Positions 28,265 to 36,756 of a stretch of DNA of 64,000 bases are shown here, piece by piece. Origin of the DNA: Winogradskyella wichelsiae (GTDB lineage: Bacteria > Bacteroidota > Bacteroidia > Flavobacteriales > Flavobacteriaceae); assembly GCF_013403925.1 (NCBI RefSeq), contig NZ_JABFDJ010000004.1:1-64000 (forward strand), given 5' to 3'. The notes under the pieces were generated by a model. That model did no database searches, was not told the origin of the DNA, and saw only the letters and a list, made by a program, of their open reading frames with translations. Within the stretch, counting starts at the first letter, position 1. The number at the start of each line of letters is the position of its first letter. The translations under genes and the position numbers were made by a program.

Positions 28265-28870
28265 CTATTCTAAATAGCCTTCTCTTATAAAAGAAAATTC
28301 ATTAGCAATCAGCATTTGTAAATAGGCTTCAAAACTATCTGCAATGACTTCAAACTCATTAGGATCGTGAAGAAACCTCACAATCTGACCCATTTCTCCT
28401 TTTTCTGAAGGACTATAATCTATATAAAGCTGAGAGGTTCCGCCGTAATTTGTGCAATCTGCAAAATGAAGCCAATCCAGGTCTTTTGCATTTGATAAGA
28501 TTTTCTCATCTCTGTCTACACCATCGTATTCTCCATCTAAATAATCTTGAAAATTATATGGTGCATCACCTTGATTTTCTAAGATTTGTTGAGACGACAA
28601 TAAATAATAATCAAGTTTAAACAGATCTGACCCCAATAAGGTTAACGCAATATCTTCATCGCCATACGTTCTCCAATACGTACCATCTACATACTGTAAT
28701 AGATGAATTAAGGCCTCAGGAATCGCAGGACAATCGGCTTTAAGTTCATTAATGTCATCTTGAGATGCACCGTGTTTTACGCTCTCAAAATGGTCCCAAA
28801 TAGCTTTGCCTTTAGCCTTATAATAGGCCTTTTTAAGTTCTGAAATGTATCTATCTGCAATGCTATTCAT
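28265..28870 (-). CDS. SMI1/KNR4 (SUKH) family protein, copy B
   Basis: This 201-aa SUKH-superfamily protein shows 'ADCPAIPEALIHLLQYVDGTYWRTYGDED' at the N-terminal helix-strand region. It then has 'YYLLSSQQILEN', 'DWLHFADCTNYGGTSQLYIDYSPSEKG', and the final 'FLHDPNEFEVIADSFEAYLQML'. SUKH proteins bind other proteins and are frequent immunity proteins in polymorphic toxin and poly-immunity loci. It is a close paralogue of the next upstream gene, and the spacer between them holds a decayed gene end. Confidence 0.85.
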   Translation of the reverse strand: MNSIADRYISELKKAYYKAKGKAIWDHFESVKHGASQDDINELKADCPAIPEALIHLLQYVDGTYWRTYGDEDIALTLLGSDLFKLDYYLLSSQQILENQGDAPYNFQDYLDGEYDGVDRDEKILSNAKDLDWLHFADCTNYGGTSQLYIDYSPSEKGEMGQIVRFLHDPNEFEVIADSFEAYLQMLIANEFSFIREGYLE

Positions 28871-28938
28871 TCTATTGTTTTTTCAATTATAAATTCTAAG
28901 GTATCAGAATTCATTGTGTGGCTATAAGTTCCGTTTTA
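28867..28938 (-). pseudogene. Remnant of a duplicate of the 135-aa anchored-protein gene
   Basis: Reading the minus strand of this spacer gives NGTYSHTMNSDTLEFIIEKT before a stop that overlaps the next start codon. That closely matches NGTYSHVMNSEALEFVTESK at the C-terminus of the gene at 29585-29992. An in-frame stop precedes it and nothing upstream is preserved. It is best explained as the leftover of a duplicated [135-aa gene + SUKH gene] unit. Confidence 0.75.
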
Positions 28939-28959
28939 AAATGGATTTAAAAACTAGAC

Positions 28960-29565
28960 TTATTCTAAATTATCCTCATTAATAAACCCTATTTCATTAT
29001 CCATCATCATTTGTAAATAGTCTTCAAAACTATCTGCTATTACTTTAAATTCATCTGGATCGTGAAGAAACCGCACAACTTGCCCTTTTGTTCCTTTTTC
29101 AGAAGGACTAAAATCGATAAACAACTGAGACGTTCCGCCATTATTCATACAATCTGAAAAATGAAGCCACTTTAGATTTTCTGATTTATTGGTGATTTTT
29201 TCATCAATATCGACACCTTCATAAGCTCTTTCTATATAATCTGAATAATAGCTTGCTGCTACATTTTCATTTTCAATAATTTGTTCTGAAGACAATAAAT
29301 AATACGGATATTCAGCCATGTCTGAACCTAAAAAGAACAAAATAATATCGTCATCACCATACGTTCTCCAATACGTGCCATCTACAAACGTTAGTAAATG
29401 CAATAGTGCTTCAGGAACCTCAGGAAAGATGAGTTTTACCTGATCTAAATGCTCGGATGCAGCACCGTGTTTTACGCTCTCAAAATGATCCCAAATGTCT
29501 TTTCCTTTTGCATTATAATAAGCGCATTTGAGTGTTGCTATGTATTTATTTGCTATCGTATCCAT
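28960..29565 (-). CDS. SMI1/KNR4 (SUKH) family protein, copy A
   Basis: This 201-aa protein has the same length and most of the same residues as copy B: AYYNAKGKDIWDHFESVKHGA, VPEALLHLLTFVDGTYWRTYGDDD, LHFSDCMNNGGTSQLFIDFSPSEKG and VVRFLHDPDEFKVIADSFEDYLQMM. The two differ mainly in residues 60-130, a usual place for SUKH partner contacts. It follows the 135-aa gene by 19 bp. Confidence 0.85.
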   Translation of the reverse strand: MDTIANKYIATLKCAYYNAKGKDIWDHFESVKHGAASEHLDQVKLIFPEVPEALLHLLTFVDGTYWRTYGDDDIILFFLGSDMAEYPYYLLSSEQIIENENVAASYYSDYIERAYEGVDIDEKITNKSENLKWLHFSDCMNNGGTSQLFIDFSPSEKGTKGQVVRFLHDPDEFKVIADSFEDYLQMMMDNEIGFINEDNLE

Positions 29566-29584
29566 TTTAGATTTTTTAAATTTT

Positions 29585-29992
29585 TCACTTACTCTCAGTT
29601 ACGAACTCTAAGGCTTCAGAATTCATAACATGGCTATAAGTTCCGTTTTGAAGTTCTAAGGTATTGATATTAAAGTTTGAAGATTTTATACTATAAACTT
29701 TAATATGCCCACCGTTTCCTTCTTTCACCCAGTCTTGAAAACTTCTTTTCATTGTATTTTGGTTATCCCAAACATATAGTTTTCCTAAAGATTTTTCAAT
29801 AATTCCAAATTCATTATAATGTGTTGCGTCTAAAGTTCCAGTATTTACAGAGCGAAAAACAAGGTCTCCATCTATAATTTTTTTATCAAAAATTAAATCC
29901 ATGCTTACATCTTCCTGATGGTTAATAAACAACCAAGAAAGTGCAAGTATGGATAAAATTCCTATAAAAATGGATGTAAATGTGGTTTTCAT
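29585..29992 (-). CDS. Small membrane-anchored or exported hypothetical protein
   Basis: This 135-aa protein has an N-terminal hydrophobic segment (TSIFIGILSILALSWLFI) that could be a signal anchor or signal peptide. A beta-rich domain (DGDLVFRSVNTGTLDATHYNEFGIIEKSLGKLYVWD) follows. It resembles small exported proteins of unknown function found beside SUKH genes, though I cannot name a family. A decayed copy of its end lies between the two SUKH genes. Confidence 0.6.
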   Translation of the reverse strand: MKTTFTSIFIGILSILALSWLFINHQEDVSMDLIFDKKIIDGDLVFRSVNTGTLDATHYNEFGIIEKSLGKLYVWDNQNTMKRSFQDWVKEGNGGHIKVYSIKSSNFNINTLELQNGTYSHVMNSEALEFVTESK

Positions 29993-30012
29993 TTCAAAAA
30001 TGATGCGTTACA

Positions 30013-30768
30013 TTATTTTAAAACAGGTATAAGGTGTGACCAATTTAAAGCCGTAGCAAAGTCTAAAGCGGTTTTATCTGTATTGGTTTTAGCCGTTTTA
30101 TCCGCGCCTAATTCCAATAAAATATCTACTGCTGTTTTGTTTCCTGCAATGGTTTCTGTGTGTAATCTAGTAACTCCATTTTCATCTACAGCCTTTACTA
30201 CGTCTAGATTAGCTTCAAAATAATCTCTAGCAGGTTGTTCCATTACTTTACTCATTGGGTGTTCAATAAGGTGCTCTTCATTGTCTTCTTGCTGATAAGC
30301 CACTAGAATATTATTAGGATCTCCAAAATCTAATCCCCAAGCCTCATCGTGTTGTTTTCTTGCTTCCTCCGTCATATCCGAACGTAAGACTTGTATGGTA
30401 TAACCTCCATAAGTTTTTCGGTCTATAGCTAGCATCCAATCTGATATTTCTGAGACTTTTCTAGTTACGGTATCACCTTCGGCAACATTGGTTAATAGGT
30501 TAGGTGAATTCATTAAAACACCTGTAATATGTTCTCCATCAAAAGCTATTTCGCTAATCCACATATGTTCTACAGTAGGTTGGTCATCACCTTCAGCCAT
30601 TTGTTGAAAAGGAATTTTTACCAACGACAAATTATGCGCAGGAACCACACGTTTTGCTTCCCAATATATTTCTCTCCAGAAATAGTTAAACGTGTCTTGT
30701 GCTTTAAGGTAAGCCGCTTTCATTTTTTCGTTTTGTTTAGCAAAAACGATATTGTTATCTTGACTCAT
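30013..30768 (-). CDS. DUF2314 protein with C-terminal ankyrin repeats
   Basis: This 251-aa protein is cytoplasmic. Residues about 15-155 match the DUF2314 pattern: AQDTFNYFWREIYWEAKRVVPAHNLSLVKIPF, then VEHMWISEIAFDGEHITGVLMNSP and ISDWMLAIDRKTYGGYTIQVLR. Residues about 190-250 form roughly two ankyrin repeats (NGVTRLHTETIAGNKTAVDILLELGADKT). Both domains are common in immunity-type proteins of toxin loci. It is in the operon with 20-24 bp junctions. Confidence 0.85.
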   Translation of the reverse strand: MSQDNNIVFAKQNEKMKAAYLKAQDTFNYFWREIYWEAKRVVPAHNLSLVKIPFQQMAEGDDQPTVEHMWISEIAFDGEHITGVLMNSPNLLTNVAEGDTVTRKVSEISDWMLAIDRKTYGGYTIQVLRSDMTEEARKQHDEAWGLDFGDPNNILVAYQQEDNEEHLIEHPMSKVMEQPARDYFEANLDVVKAVDENGVTRLHTETIAGNKTAVDILLELGADKTAKTNTDKTALDFATALNWSHLIPVLK

Positions 30769-30792
30769 AGTAATTGTTTTTTATTTATGTTT

Positions 30793-31314
30793 TTAAAGAA
30801 AGAATGTACCTGTTTCAGACATTCCGATAGGGTGTTGCGTACGTACTGTCCATTCTTCGTTATTCAAAATAGCATTAGGTTGCATTTCTATTTTGGTATC
30901 TAAACTTTTTCTACCCACAAGTACTATTTTGTCTTCTATGTTAGATTTAGTACTGTTGAAAATTTCTAAATAGGCTTCATTAAAATGCATTAGCATTATC
31001 TGTGTTTTATTCTCAATTGTATAAATATCTAGCACTTTAAAATAAGCTCCAGAAGCAATTAAATGAAACCCATATTTTGCTACATCCGGATTTATTTCTC
31101 CTAAGTTAGAAGCCGAATTAGAGGCGATAGCAAAGCGTACATTTTTAGCTAAACCTTCTGCCTGGTTAGAGACATCTGTAAAACCACGTTCTTGTATAAT
31201 TTGGTCTACTTTATAGCGCGTAACCAAATCCTCTGAAAGCTCACAATCTCTATAATACATTGTTAAACCTGAAAATGTATTTTGGTAGGCTTGTTCTATT
31301 TTTATGTTTTCCAT
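30793..31314 (-). CDS. Hypothetical protein
   Basis: This 173-aa protein starts at the ATG at 31314 (MENIKIEQAYQNTF). The frame could run to 31356, but that would overlap the upstream gene by 28 bp, while this start gives the 14-bp spacing typical of the operon. It is a soluble alpha+beta protein with the phrase 'GFHLIASGAYFKVLDIYTIENKTQIMLMHF'. No family recognised. Confidence 0.55.
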   Translation of the reverse strand: MENIKIEQAYQNTFSGLTMYYRDCELSEDLVTRYKVDQIIQERGFTDVSNQAEGLAKNVRFAIASNSASNLGEINPDVAKYGFHLIASGAYFKVLDIYTIENKTQIMLMHFNEAYLEIFNSTKSNIEDKIVLVGRKSLDTKIEMQPNAILNNEEWTVRTQHPIGMSETGTFFL

Positions 31315-31328
31315 TTTGAAATTTTCAA

Positions 31329-32048
31329 TTAATAAAAATCGTAATACAAACTCCACTGTTTGGTGTCGTTATTTTTAGCAAACATTAAACTACCATTATC
31401 TACCACGTTAAAATTTGCTTTTTCATCTGATGAAATTTGAAACACAAACTGAAAGCCTTTTCCAAAACCATCAGCATCGCCTATTCCAGATTGACAAAAA
31501 GAAGGATAACCACCTATTTTGTGGTCGTAAATATGTGCTGTAATTTCATCTGTGATATCAAAATAATCGTCGATAACACCTTCGTCTTCTAGTTTTAAAA
31601 TTTCTGCTTCATCTTCTAGAGATAAACCGCCACCATCCCATAACGGGAAATCATTTTCGTCTAATTCTGCGTGTAACGGAAAAGCATTTATAAACGAGTC
31701 TGAATTTTCTATATTTTTAATTTGAATATTTTCTAAGTTGTTATATTCTCTTATCACCCAATGGTCTCCCATATCGTCAAAACATTCTGGCCATTCTGCA
31801 GAAACAAAAACAGTGATGAGTTTGGTATCCTTAAGACTTGGATGAACGTAAGGCAAATTAGGAAGGTAAAATTGCGCCAACGGAAACATTTGATCTCCGT
31901 TTTTATCTAACGGAATGTCTTCATCTTCATTATAAGCAAAGACTTTACCGATCCAACTTTCTTCAATCGTATTTTTGGGTCTAAAGCCACCTGTGTTAAA
32001 TTTAGTAACCGGTTTAGATATTTTATTTTTAAGATCTTTTACTGTCAT
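31329..32048 (-). CDS. DUF1963 (YwqG-like) protein, copy 2
   Basis: This 239-aa protein has the DUF1963 hallmarks: an early 'MFPLAQFYLPNLPYVHPSLKDTKLITVFVSAEWP' strand pair, the conserved 'HKIGGYPSFCQSGI' segment, 'FVFQISSDE', and a terminal 'NGSLMFAKNNDTKQWSLYYDFY'. DUF1963 proteins bind unknown ligands and are over-represented in toxin-immunity neighbourhoods. It is distantly related to the operon's first gene. Confidence 0.8.
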   Translation of the reverse strand: MTVKDLKNKISKPVTKFNTGGFRPKNTIEESWIGKVFAYNEDEDIPLDKNGDQMFPLAQFYLPNLPYVHPSLKDTKLITVFVSAEWPECFDDMGDHWVIREYNNLENIQIKNIENSDSFINAFPLHAELDENDFPLWDGGGLSLEDEAEILKLEDEGVIDDYFDITDEITAHIYDHKIGGYPSFCQSGIGDADGFGKGFQFVFQISSDEKANFNVVDNGSLMFAKNNDTKQWSLYYDFY

Positions 32049-32062
32049 TTTTCGTGTTTTTT

Positions 32063-32488
32063 TTAACCAAACATGGTGCTATCGTCAAAATTTTCACCAT
32101 CGTAAGATTGCGCGATTAAATAATGATTCCCGAACATTCCATCTTCATTATAAATGACATCTATCAAATCTTTGGCGTAAAAATGAATAGCTGTTATGGT
32201 TAATTTTTGTCTGAATTCTGGCTTGCTTAATTCTGGATATCCATTGTCTTCATCGACCCAGTTTTCATTGTAATTTTCGTAAAACGCATTTACGATTTCA
32301 TCTGTGGCTTTTTTCTTTTTATCTTCAAAATCTTCTAAAAATGAATTTCCTAAAGCAATCATGTCATCTAAACTAATGTCTTCGATATTTAGGCTGATAT
32401 CAATTTTATTTTGCCCAAATAAAATTGTTGTTCTATAACAATCTTCGCTTCGTGGATCTTTTTTGAGCGTATCTTTGGTTATTTTCAT
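32063..32488 (-). CDS. DUF2262/DUF6985-like hypothetical protein
   Basis: This 141-aa soluble protein has the layout of small DUF2262/DUF6985-type proteins: an N-terminal strand pair ('TTILFGQNKIDISLNIEDISLDDMIALGNSFLEDF'), a helix with 'NAFYENYNENWVDED', and the final 'IDVIYNEDGMFGNHYLIAQSYDGENFDDSTMFG'. The family is uncertain. Like other genes here, it would fit an immunity-type role, but nothing in the sequence proves this. Confidence 0.55.
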   Translation of the reverse strand: MKITKDTLKKDPRSEDCYRTTILFGQNKIDISLNIEDISLDDMIALGNSFLEDFEDKKKKATDEIVNAFYENYNENWVDEDNGYPELSKPEFRQKLTITAIHFYAKDLIDVIYNEDGMFGNHYLIAQSYDGENFDDSTMFG

Positions 32489-32521
32489 TAGTGCATGTTA
32501 TTAAAAATTACCGCTGCATTA

Positions 32522-33271
32522 TTAACCTAAATCGGTTCTAATGTTAGAGAAATCTTCTTTGGCAAGTTTATCTTTTTCAATAAAAAACATTAGAAACTCA
32601 TCCATATCCCAGTCCCAAGAAAAAACATTATTCCATCGCAAAGTAAGTAAAGACGTCCATTCATCAGTTTTACGAGGATCATAAGCTAAGGTGTTGAAAT
32701 ATGGGTATCCAAATAAATAGCTGAACGTTTTTTTGCTTACCATATCTGGTACTTTGCTACAAACGTAATCTAGTTGCCTTTTATTTAATCCTTTATCTTT
32801 GTATAACTCTTCTCTGTAAGGTATATCTACATTTTCGAGTAAATCAATGCGTATACAATGATCTACATAGAAGTAATCTAAATTAGGATTTACATAGGTT
32901 TTTAAGGGTGTACCTTCTTCAAAATGATAGACTTTCGCATAATCTTTTGCTCCAAAAAATACATTTTTGTCATCATCATTAGCAATAAAAAAGCTTAACA
33001 TTCCTGTTTTTGGTAGTGGCGTTTCAAATTTAATTTCACTTAAATTAATTTGTAATGCAAAACGATAATCACCAAACTCGTGTTTAGGCCATTTAAAATC
33101 TTCAGGTACTTCTGGATAGCCTCCTTGTTTACTTAAACCTACATTTTCTTTACTGCGATTTTCTCCTACTATTTTAATAGAGGGTAACATTACAGATCTT
33201 AAATACGCTTCTTTTTTATATAAATCGTATTTTTCAATTTTAACTATCTCTTCAAATTTAGCTTTGTCCAT
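32522..33271 (-). CDS. DUF1963 (YwqG-like) protein, first gene of the 13-gene operon
   Basis: This 249-aa protein has the DUF1963 features 'VGLSKQGGYPEVPEDFKWPKHEFGDYRFALQINLSEI', 'LPKTGMLSFFIANDDD' and 'LFGYPYF'. It opens an operon of 13 minus-strand genes with junctions mostly below 35 bp. The operon is driven by the operator-promoter at 33300-33346, whose -7 element is about 29 bp before the ATG. Confidence 0.85.
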   Translation of the reverse strand: MDKAKFEEIVKIEKYDLYKKEAYLRSVMLPSIKIVGENRSKENVGLSKQGGYPEVPEDFKWPKHEFGDYRFALQINLSEIKFETPLPKTGMLSFFIANDDDKNVFFGAKDYAKVYHFEEGTPLKTYVNPNLDYFYVDHCIRIDLLENVDIPYREELYKDKGLNKRQLDYVCSKVPDMVSKKTFSYLFGYPYFNTLAYDPRKTDEWTSLLTLRWNNVFSWDWDMDEFLMFFIEKDKLAKEDFSNIRTDLG

Positions 33272-33299
33272 AAAGTTATTTTTTATTATTGATATATTA

Positions 33300-33346
33300 C
33301 AAAAATGAAGCTTTGCTTAGGTTTTTGAGTAACGGTTTTCAGTGAT
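33300..33346 (-). promoter_or_regulatory. Operator-promoter module for the 13-gene operon
   Basis: On the minus strand the palindrome ATCACTGAAAACCGTTAC is followed after 21 bp by CATTTTTG (33307-33300), one base from the -7 consensus. It ends one base before the stop codon of the upstream lipoprotein gene. Confidence 0.8.
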
Positions 33347-33347
33347 A

Positions 33348-34481
33348 TTATAATTCTGCTTGACGTTCTTGAAGTTTATCTATTAACAAATCTATATTTT
33401 TTAATTTTTCTTCGTATTCGCTTTTAATTACTTCTTGCGAGTTTTCTATAGTTTCGTTATAATCAAAATCTAATGGCTCTATTTTTTCTTGAAATCCTTG
33501 AGTGCTTTCTGATTTTTTAGACTTAAATAATAGTACCGCTACGCCTTCTGCATTTTCTAAATCTTTAATTGAAATTGTTTTAACAGTTCCGGACTGCGCT
33601 AATGCTAAAGAATCTGAAGCAATAAACACATCTTTTAACGATAGCGTAAAATTCACTGTAGACGGACTACGATAGATAATACCTTCTTTATTTTCTAAAG
33701 GTGGTGTTGATAAAGCTTCTGGTTTTGGAATTTCTAATGTTAAGATATCTTTTAACACGCCTTTATTTTCAAAGATATGCTTTGGGTAAATGGTATGATA
33801 AATCTTATCATCTTTGATATTTGACCAACGATTTTCTTCAGAATATAATGCTGTTGGATCTATAATTACTGTGTATTTTATTTTCGATTTTTTAACGTAT
33901 GGTTTAAAGTCTTCATTTAACATTTTAAATTGACTTTTGTAGAAAGAGATTAAATTTAAAGCTAATTCTGCCTGATCTTTAGTAGTAACCTTATTTAATT
34001 TATCGTTCATTTCTAAAATTGCAGAATAAGCTTCTGCTTCAATACTAGAATCTGTAAGCGAAGCTGCTGGCAATGTATTACGTGCCATTATTTCTGAAGA
34101 AGGAATACTTATTGTTTGTTCTTGAATACTATTCTTTCCATTTATTCCTGTATTTACAAATGATGTTTCAGACAATTGCTTACCGGTAACCACAAATGTT
34201 TGTGACTGATCAGCAACTAAAAGTTTTGTGATTTTAATAGGGTCTTCAATCGTAACTTTAGTAGAACTTGATGTTAATGCTTGATCTATACCATTTTTTA
34301 AAACTCTAGGTTCATTTAACGTATAAATTACTTCTAGTTTTAAAAGGTTTTTAGACAAGTGATATTTAGTTTCATTAGGTGTTAATGTACTACCTTCTTT
34401 ATATAAAGCTGTATAGCTTTTTTTGCTACAAGAAGATAATAGGCTTAACATTAGCACGAAATAAAGTAGAGTATTTTTCAT
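33348..34481 (-). CDS. Putative lipoprotein, DUF4831-like
   Basis: This 377-aa protein starts at the ATG at 34481, with lipoprotein signal MKNTLLYFVLMLSLLSSCSKK (lipobox LSSC). A longer frame from 34526 would begin inside the leader. The exported domain has repeated beta segments, ending in a charged coiled tail (residues about 345-377). Its arrangement recalls DUF4831 lipoproteins of Bacteroidetes, weakly. It is a single-gene unit with its own operator-promoter. Confidence 0.65.
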   Translation of the reverse strand: MKNTLLYFVLMLSLLSSCSKKSYTALYKEGSTLTPNETKYHLSKNLLKLEVIYTLNEPRVLKNGIDQALTSSSTKVTIEDPIKITKLLVADQSQTFVVTGKQLSETSFVNTGINGKNSIQEQTISIPSSEIMARNTLPAASLTDSSIEAEAYSAILEMNDKLNKVTTKDQAELALNLISFYKSQFKMLNEDFKPYVKKSKIKYTVIIDPTALYSEENRWSNIKDDKIYHTIYPKHIFENKGVLKDILTLEIPKPEALSTPPLENKEGIIYRSPSTVNFTLSLKDVFIASDSLALAQSGTVKTISIKDLENAEGVAVLLFKSKKSESTQGFQEKIEPLDFDYNETIENSQEVIKSEYEEKLKNIDLLIDKLQERQAEL

Positions 34482-34505
34482 TTTGAATGTATTTGTTTTA
34501 CAGTT

Positions 34506-34552
34506 CAAAATTAGAACTAATGCCATTTTATTTTATCCCTGAAACTAGTGAG
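34506..34552 (-). promoter_or_regulatory. Operator-promoter module for the lipoprotein gene
   Basis: On the minus strand CTCACTAGTTTCAGGGAT is followed after 21 bp by TAATTTTG (34513-34506). Confidence 0.88.
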
Positions 34553-34602
34553 ATTTATGCATACTGAATTCAGGTTGTTTTATTTTTTCTCTAGCAAATA
34601 AT

Positions 34603-34636
34603 AAAAAAAGCACGCTTTTATAGACGTGCTTTTTTC
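34603..34636 (-). terminator. Terminator of the propeller operon
   Basis: The stem AAAAAAGCACG/CGTGCTTTTTT has a ~10-base loop, with T runs on both strands. It lies about 43 bp after the beta-propeller gene stop. Confidence 0.85.
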
Positions 34637-34678
34637 TCTAAATACGATTAGTAAAGTGAAATAATTATGGATTCCTTT

Positions 34679-35935
34679 TTACCATTTCATTATAGGTTCA
34701 TCTTTCCATAAAATAAGCCTAAATTCTTCGTAATGATTACCAGTCCCTATAGTGTGCTTATCTCTAAGTCCCTTTTCTAATTGTAATTTATGAAGCATTC
34801 CTGAAGCAGAACCAACCCAAAGCGTCTTTTCATCTTCAGAAATGGTAATACCTGTAATTGTAGATCCTAAAAAATATCTCCAAATACAATTACCCTTGGT
34901 ATCTACAGCTCTAATATACCCGAATGCATCTCCTAAAATATAGAATTCTGAAGTGGAAACGCCGCAATAAACTCTCATCTCCGAATCTATAGTTATGCTA
35001 TCTTCACTTCCGTCATAAGCAGGTATACTAAGTTTTTTTAAACTTGAAGTATCTACACCAATAGTTATACCATTATAAAAGTGACACGAATTTGTAATTA
35101 ACTGTTTATCGTCTTTAGAAAAAAGACAAAAATCCGGATAAGAAGATTGCGGACCAATTTCCCCAATTTCAGTTCCATTCTGATCTAAAATTCTATGATC
35201 GTAACACTGATCGCCCACAACGATATACTTATTATCATTAGAAAGCGTTGCATTTTCCATATCCAAATAAGGCTCCCACTCATCATCTTCTGGGTCTGGT
35301 AAAGGATGAATTAAATTTTCAGTATCGTTAGAAATAATATAAATACCGTCTGCTGATACTAAAAGAACTTTGAGTCCGTCGTTAAAAGGAATCAATTCTG
35401 TAATTCCTATATTTTTAGCTTTATCTAAAGTAAAAGTTGCAATAATTTCACCTTCCCAACCTTGTGTAGTTACAATCGTATTATTTGCGGCAATGGCAAA
35501 AACATGATCTTGCTTAGACTTCCCTATAGCATTAATAGATGAATCAAGCTCTAAAGTCTCACCGTCTTTAAGAAGATAAGCTTGCCTTTTTTGATAAGCT
35601 GTTCCGGTTAAAAAAACAATTTTCTGATGATCTATAAAATGTAATTGCTCTACACTTTGTCCTTTTTCTTTCATAAATTGAACAAAAGGAGTGTGTGCGG
35701 GCGGAAAATCTGTTCTAAATTGAGCAACCGTATTATTTTTGTTAGCTTCTTTTAAAAATTGATAGACCATATCTGCCAAATGATCTCTTTCATCTTTAGG
35801 TTCTTCCCCTTTCCAATTTCCCCATCCATTAGTTTCACCAAAGGCAACCATTTTATTTACATCAGAAGCATATTTACTTCCTAAAGTATTCCAGTCTTGT
35901 TTAGTGTTTTCTATATTTTTATTTATTAACTCCAT
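34679..35935 (-). CDS. WD40/PQQ-like beta-propeller protein
   Basis: This 418-aa cytoplasmic protein has no signal peptide. Residues 1-90 are helical (KQDWNTLGSKYASDVNKMVAFGE...). The rest consists of repeating four-strand blades, e.g. 'KYIVVGDQCYDHRILDQNGTEIGEIG', 'SEFYILGDAFGYIRAVDTKGNCIWRYFLGSTITGITISEDEKTLWVGSASGMLHKLQL', the last being a classical WD40-like blade. It is probably a protein-interaction scaffold. It is second in an operon with the 213-aa gene, 45 bp apart. Confidence 0.75.
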   Translation of the reverse strand: MELINKNIENTKQDWNTLGSKYASDVNKMVAFGETNGWGNWKGEEPKDERDHLADMVYQFLKEANKNNTVAQFRTDFPPAHTPFVQFMKEKGQSVEQLHFIDHQKIVFLTGTAYQKRQAYLLKDGETLELDSSINAIGKSKQDHVFAIAANNTIVTTQGWEGEIIATFTLDKAKNIGITELIPFNDGLKVLLVSADGIYIISNDTENLIHPLPDPEDDEWEPYLDMENATLSNDNKYIVVGDQCYDHRILDQNGTEIGEIGPQSSYPDFCLFSKDDKQLITNSCHFYNGITIGVDTSSLKKLSIPAYDGSEDSITIDSEMRVYCGVSTSEFYILGDAFGYIRAVDTKGNCIWRYFLGSTITGITISEDEKTLWVGSASGMLHKLQLEKGLRDKHTIGTGNHYEEFRLILWKDEPIMKW

Positions 35936-35980
35936 TTGTCCTTTTTACTTAGAAATATCTTTAGTTTAAAGCGTTTCTAT

Positions 35981-36622
35981 TTAATTAAAAACGATAGCTG
36001 TGTTGTTAGTGATGCTAAATTTTGAAGCATCTAAAAGTGTAGCACAAACCAATGTCTCTACCCAAAAATCACCTTTAGCTTGAATTTTCTCATTCAATTC
36101 TGGTAAATTTGAGACAATATCATCTTCGTTTAATGTAATTCCTAAATGCTTTGAAAGGCTTTTTAATTCCCTTAAAAGATCGTAGGAAGAACCAATCATT
36201 GCCCCAGGAACGGGTGCTTCATCGTTATCAAAAAGAATTTCTGGTAATTCTACAGGAATATAAAAACCTTCTGAATCTGAATGTGTTAAAAGATGACTAG
36301 ACATATAAGAATAGTGATCTTCTAAAATTGAATCTGCACCAGGCTCATCATCTTGTGAAAAAAGTATTGGCTTCCAATTATCATTACCTTCATTCTCCCA
36401 TACATGTGCAGCAAAACGTCTTAAATAATGCAAAAAACTATAAGGAAAACCGCCTGAGGATAGAGGTGCCCTTTCTAAAACATCTGGTTCTTGGTGAGGT
36501 GTTACATTATTTTTTGCTAATATTATATTTATATTGTTGAAGTATGTTTTATAAGCTTCGTAACCTTCTGGTTCGTTTTCCTTGAAATCTACTAATATTC
36601 CACTTGTAATTGCTAATCCCAT
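35981..36622 (-). CDS. Conserved hypothetical protein (MGLAITSGI... family)
   Basis: This 213-aa soluble protein has a distinctive start, GLAITSGILVDFKENEPEGYEAY, followed by 'SSGGFPYSFLHYLRRFAAHVWEN', 'SHLLTHSDSEGFYIPVELPEILF' and 'IGSSYDLLRELKSLSKHLGI'. I recall similar proteins in several phyla but no established function. It opens a two-gene operon with the beta-propeller gene. Confidence 0.7.
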   Translation of the reverse strand: MGLAITSGILVDFKENEPEGYEAYKTYFNNINIILAKNNVTPHQEPDVLERAPLSSGGFPYSFLHYLRRFAAHVWENEGNDNWKPILFSQDDEPGADSILEDHYSYMSSHLLTHSDSEGFYIPVELPEILFDNDEAPVPGAMIGSSYDLLRELKSLSKHLGITLNEDDIVSNLPELNEKIQAKGDFWVETLVCATLLDASKFSITNNTAIVFN

Positions 36623-36648
36623 TATCTTGTTGTTTTTATTTTACAAGA

Positions 36649-36695
36649 CAAAATTAGAATTAATAGTTTTTTGTTTTATCCCTGAAACTAGTGAT
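36649..36695 (-). promoter_or_regulatory. Operator-promoter module for the propeller operon
   Basis: On the minus strand ATCACTAGTTTCAGGGAT is followed after 21 bp by TAATTTTG (36656-36649). The palindrome is identical to that at 41221-41238. Confidence 0.9.
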
Positions 36696-36756
36696 ATTTA
36701 TTTTTACTGAATTTAGTCTGTTTCATTTTTTCGTTACTAAAAAAAGCCTCTCACGC

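Noticed and set aside
24775..33271. Classical polymorphic toxin locus
   Set aside because: No large toxin protein, RHS repeats or toxin C-terminal domain is present; only immunity-type families are seen. The poly-immunity idea is kept as one hypothesis.
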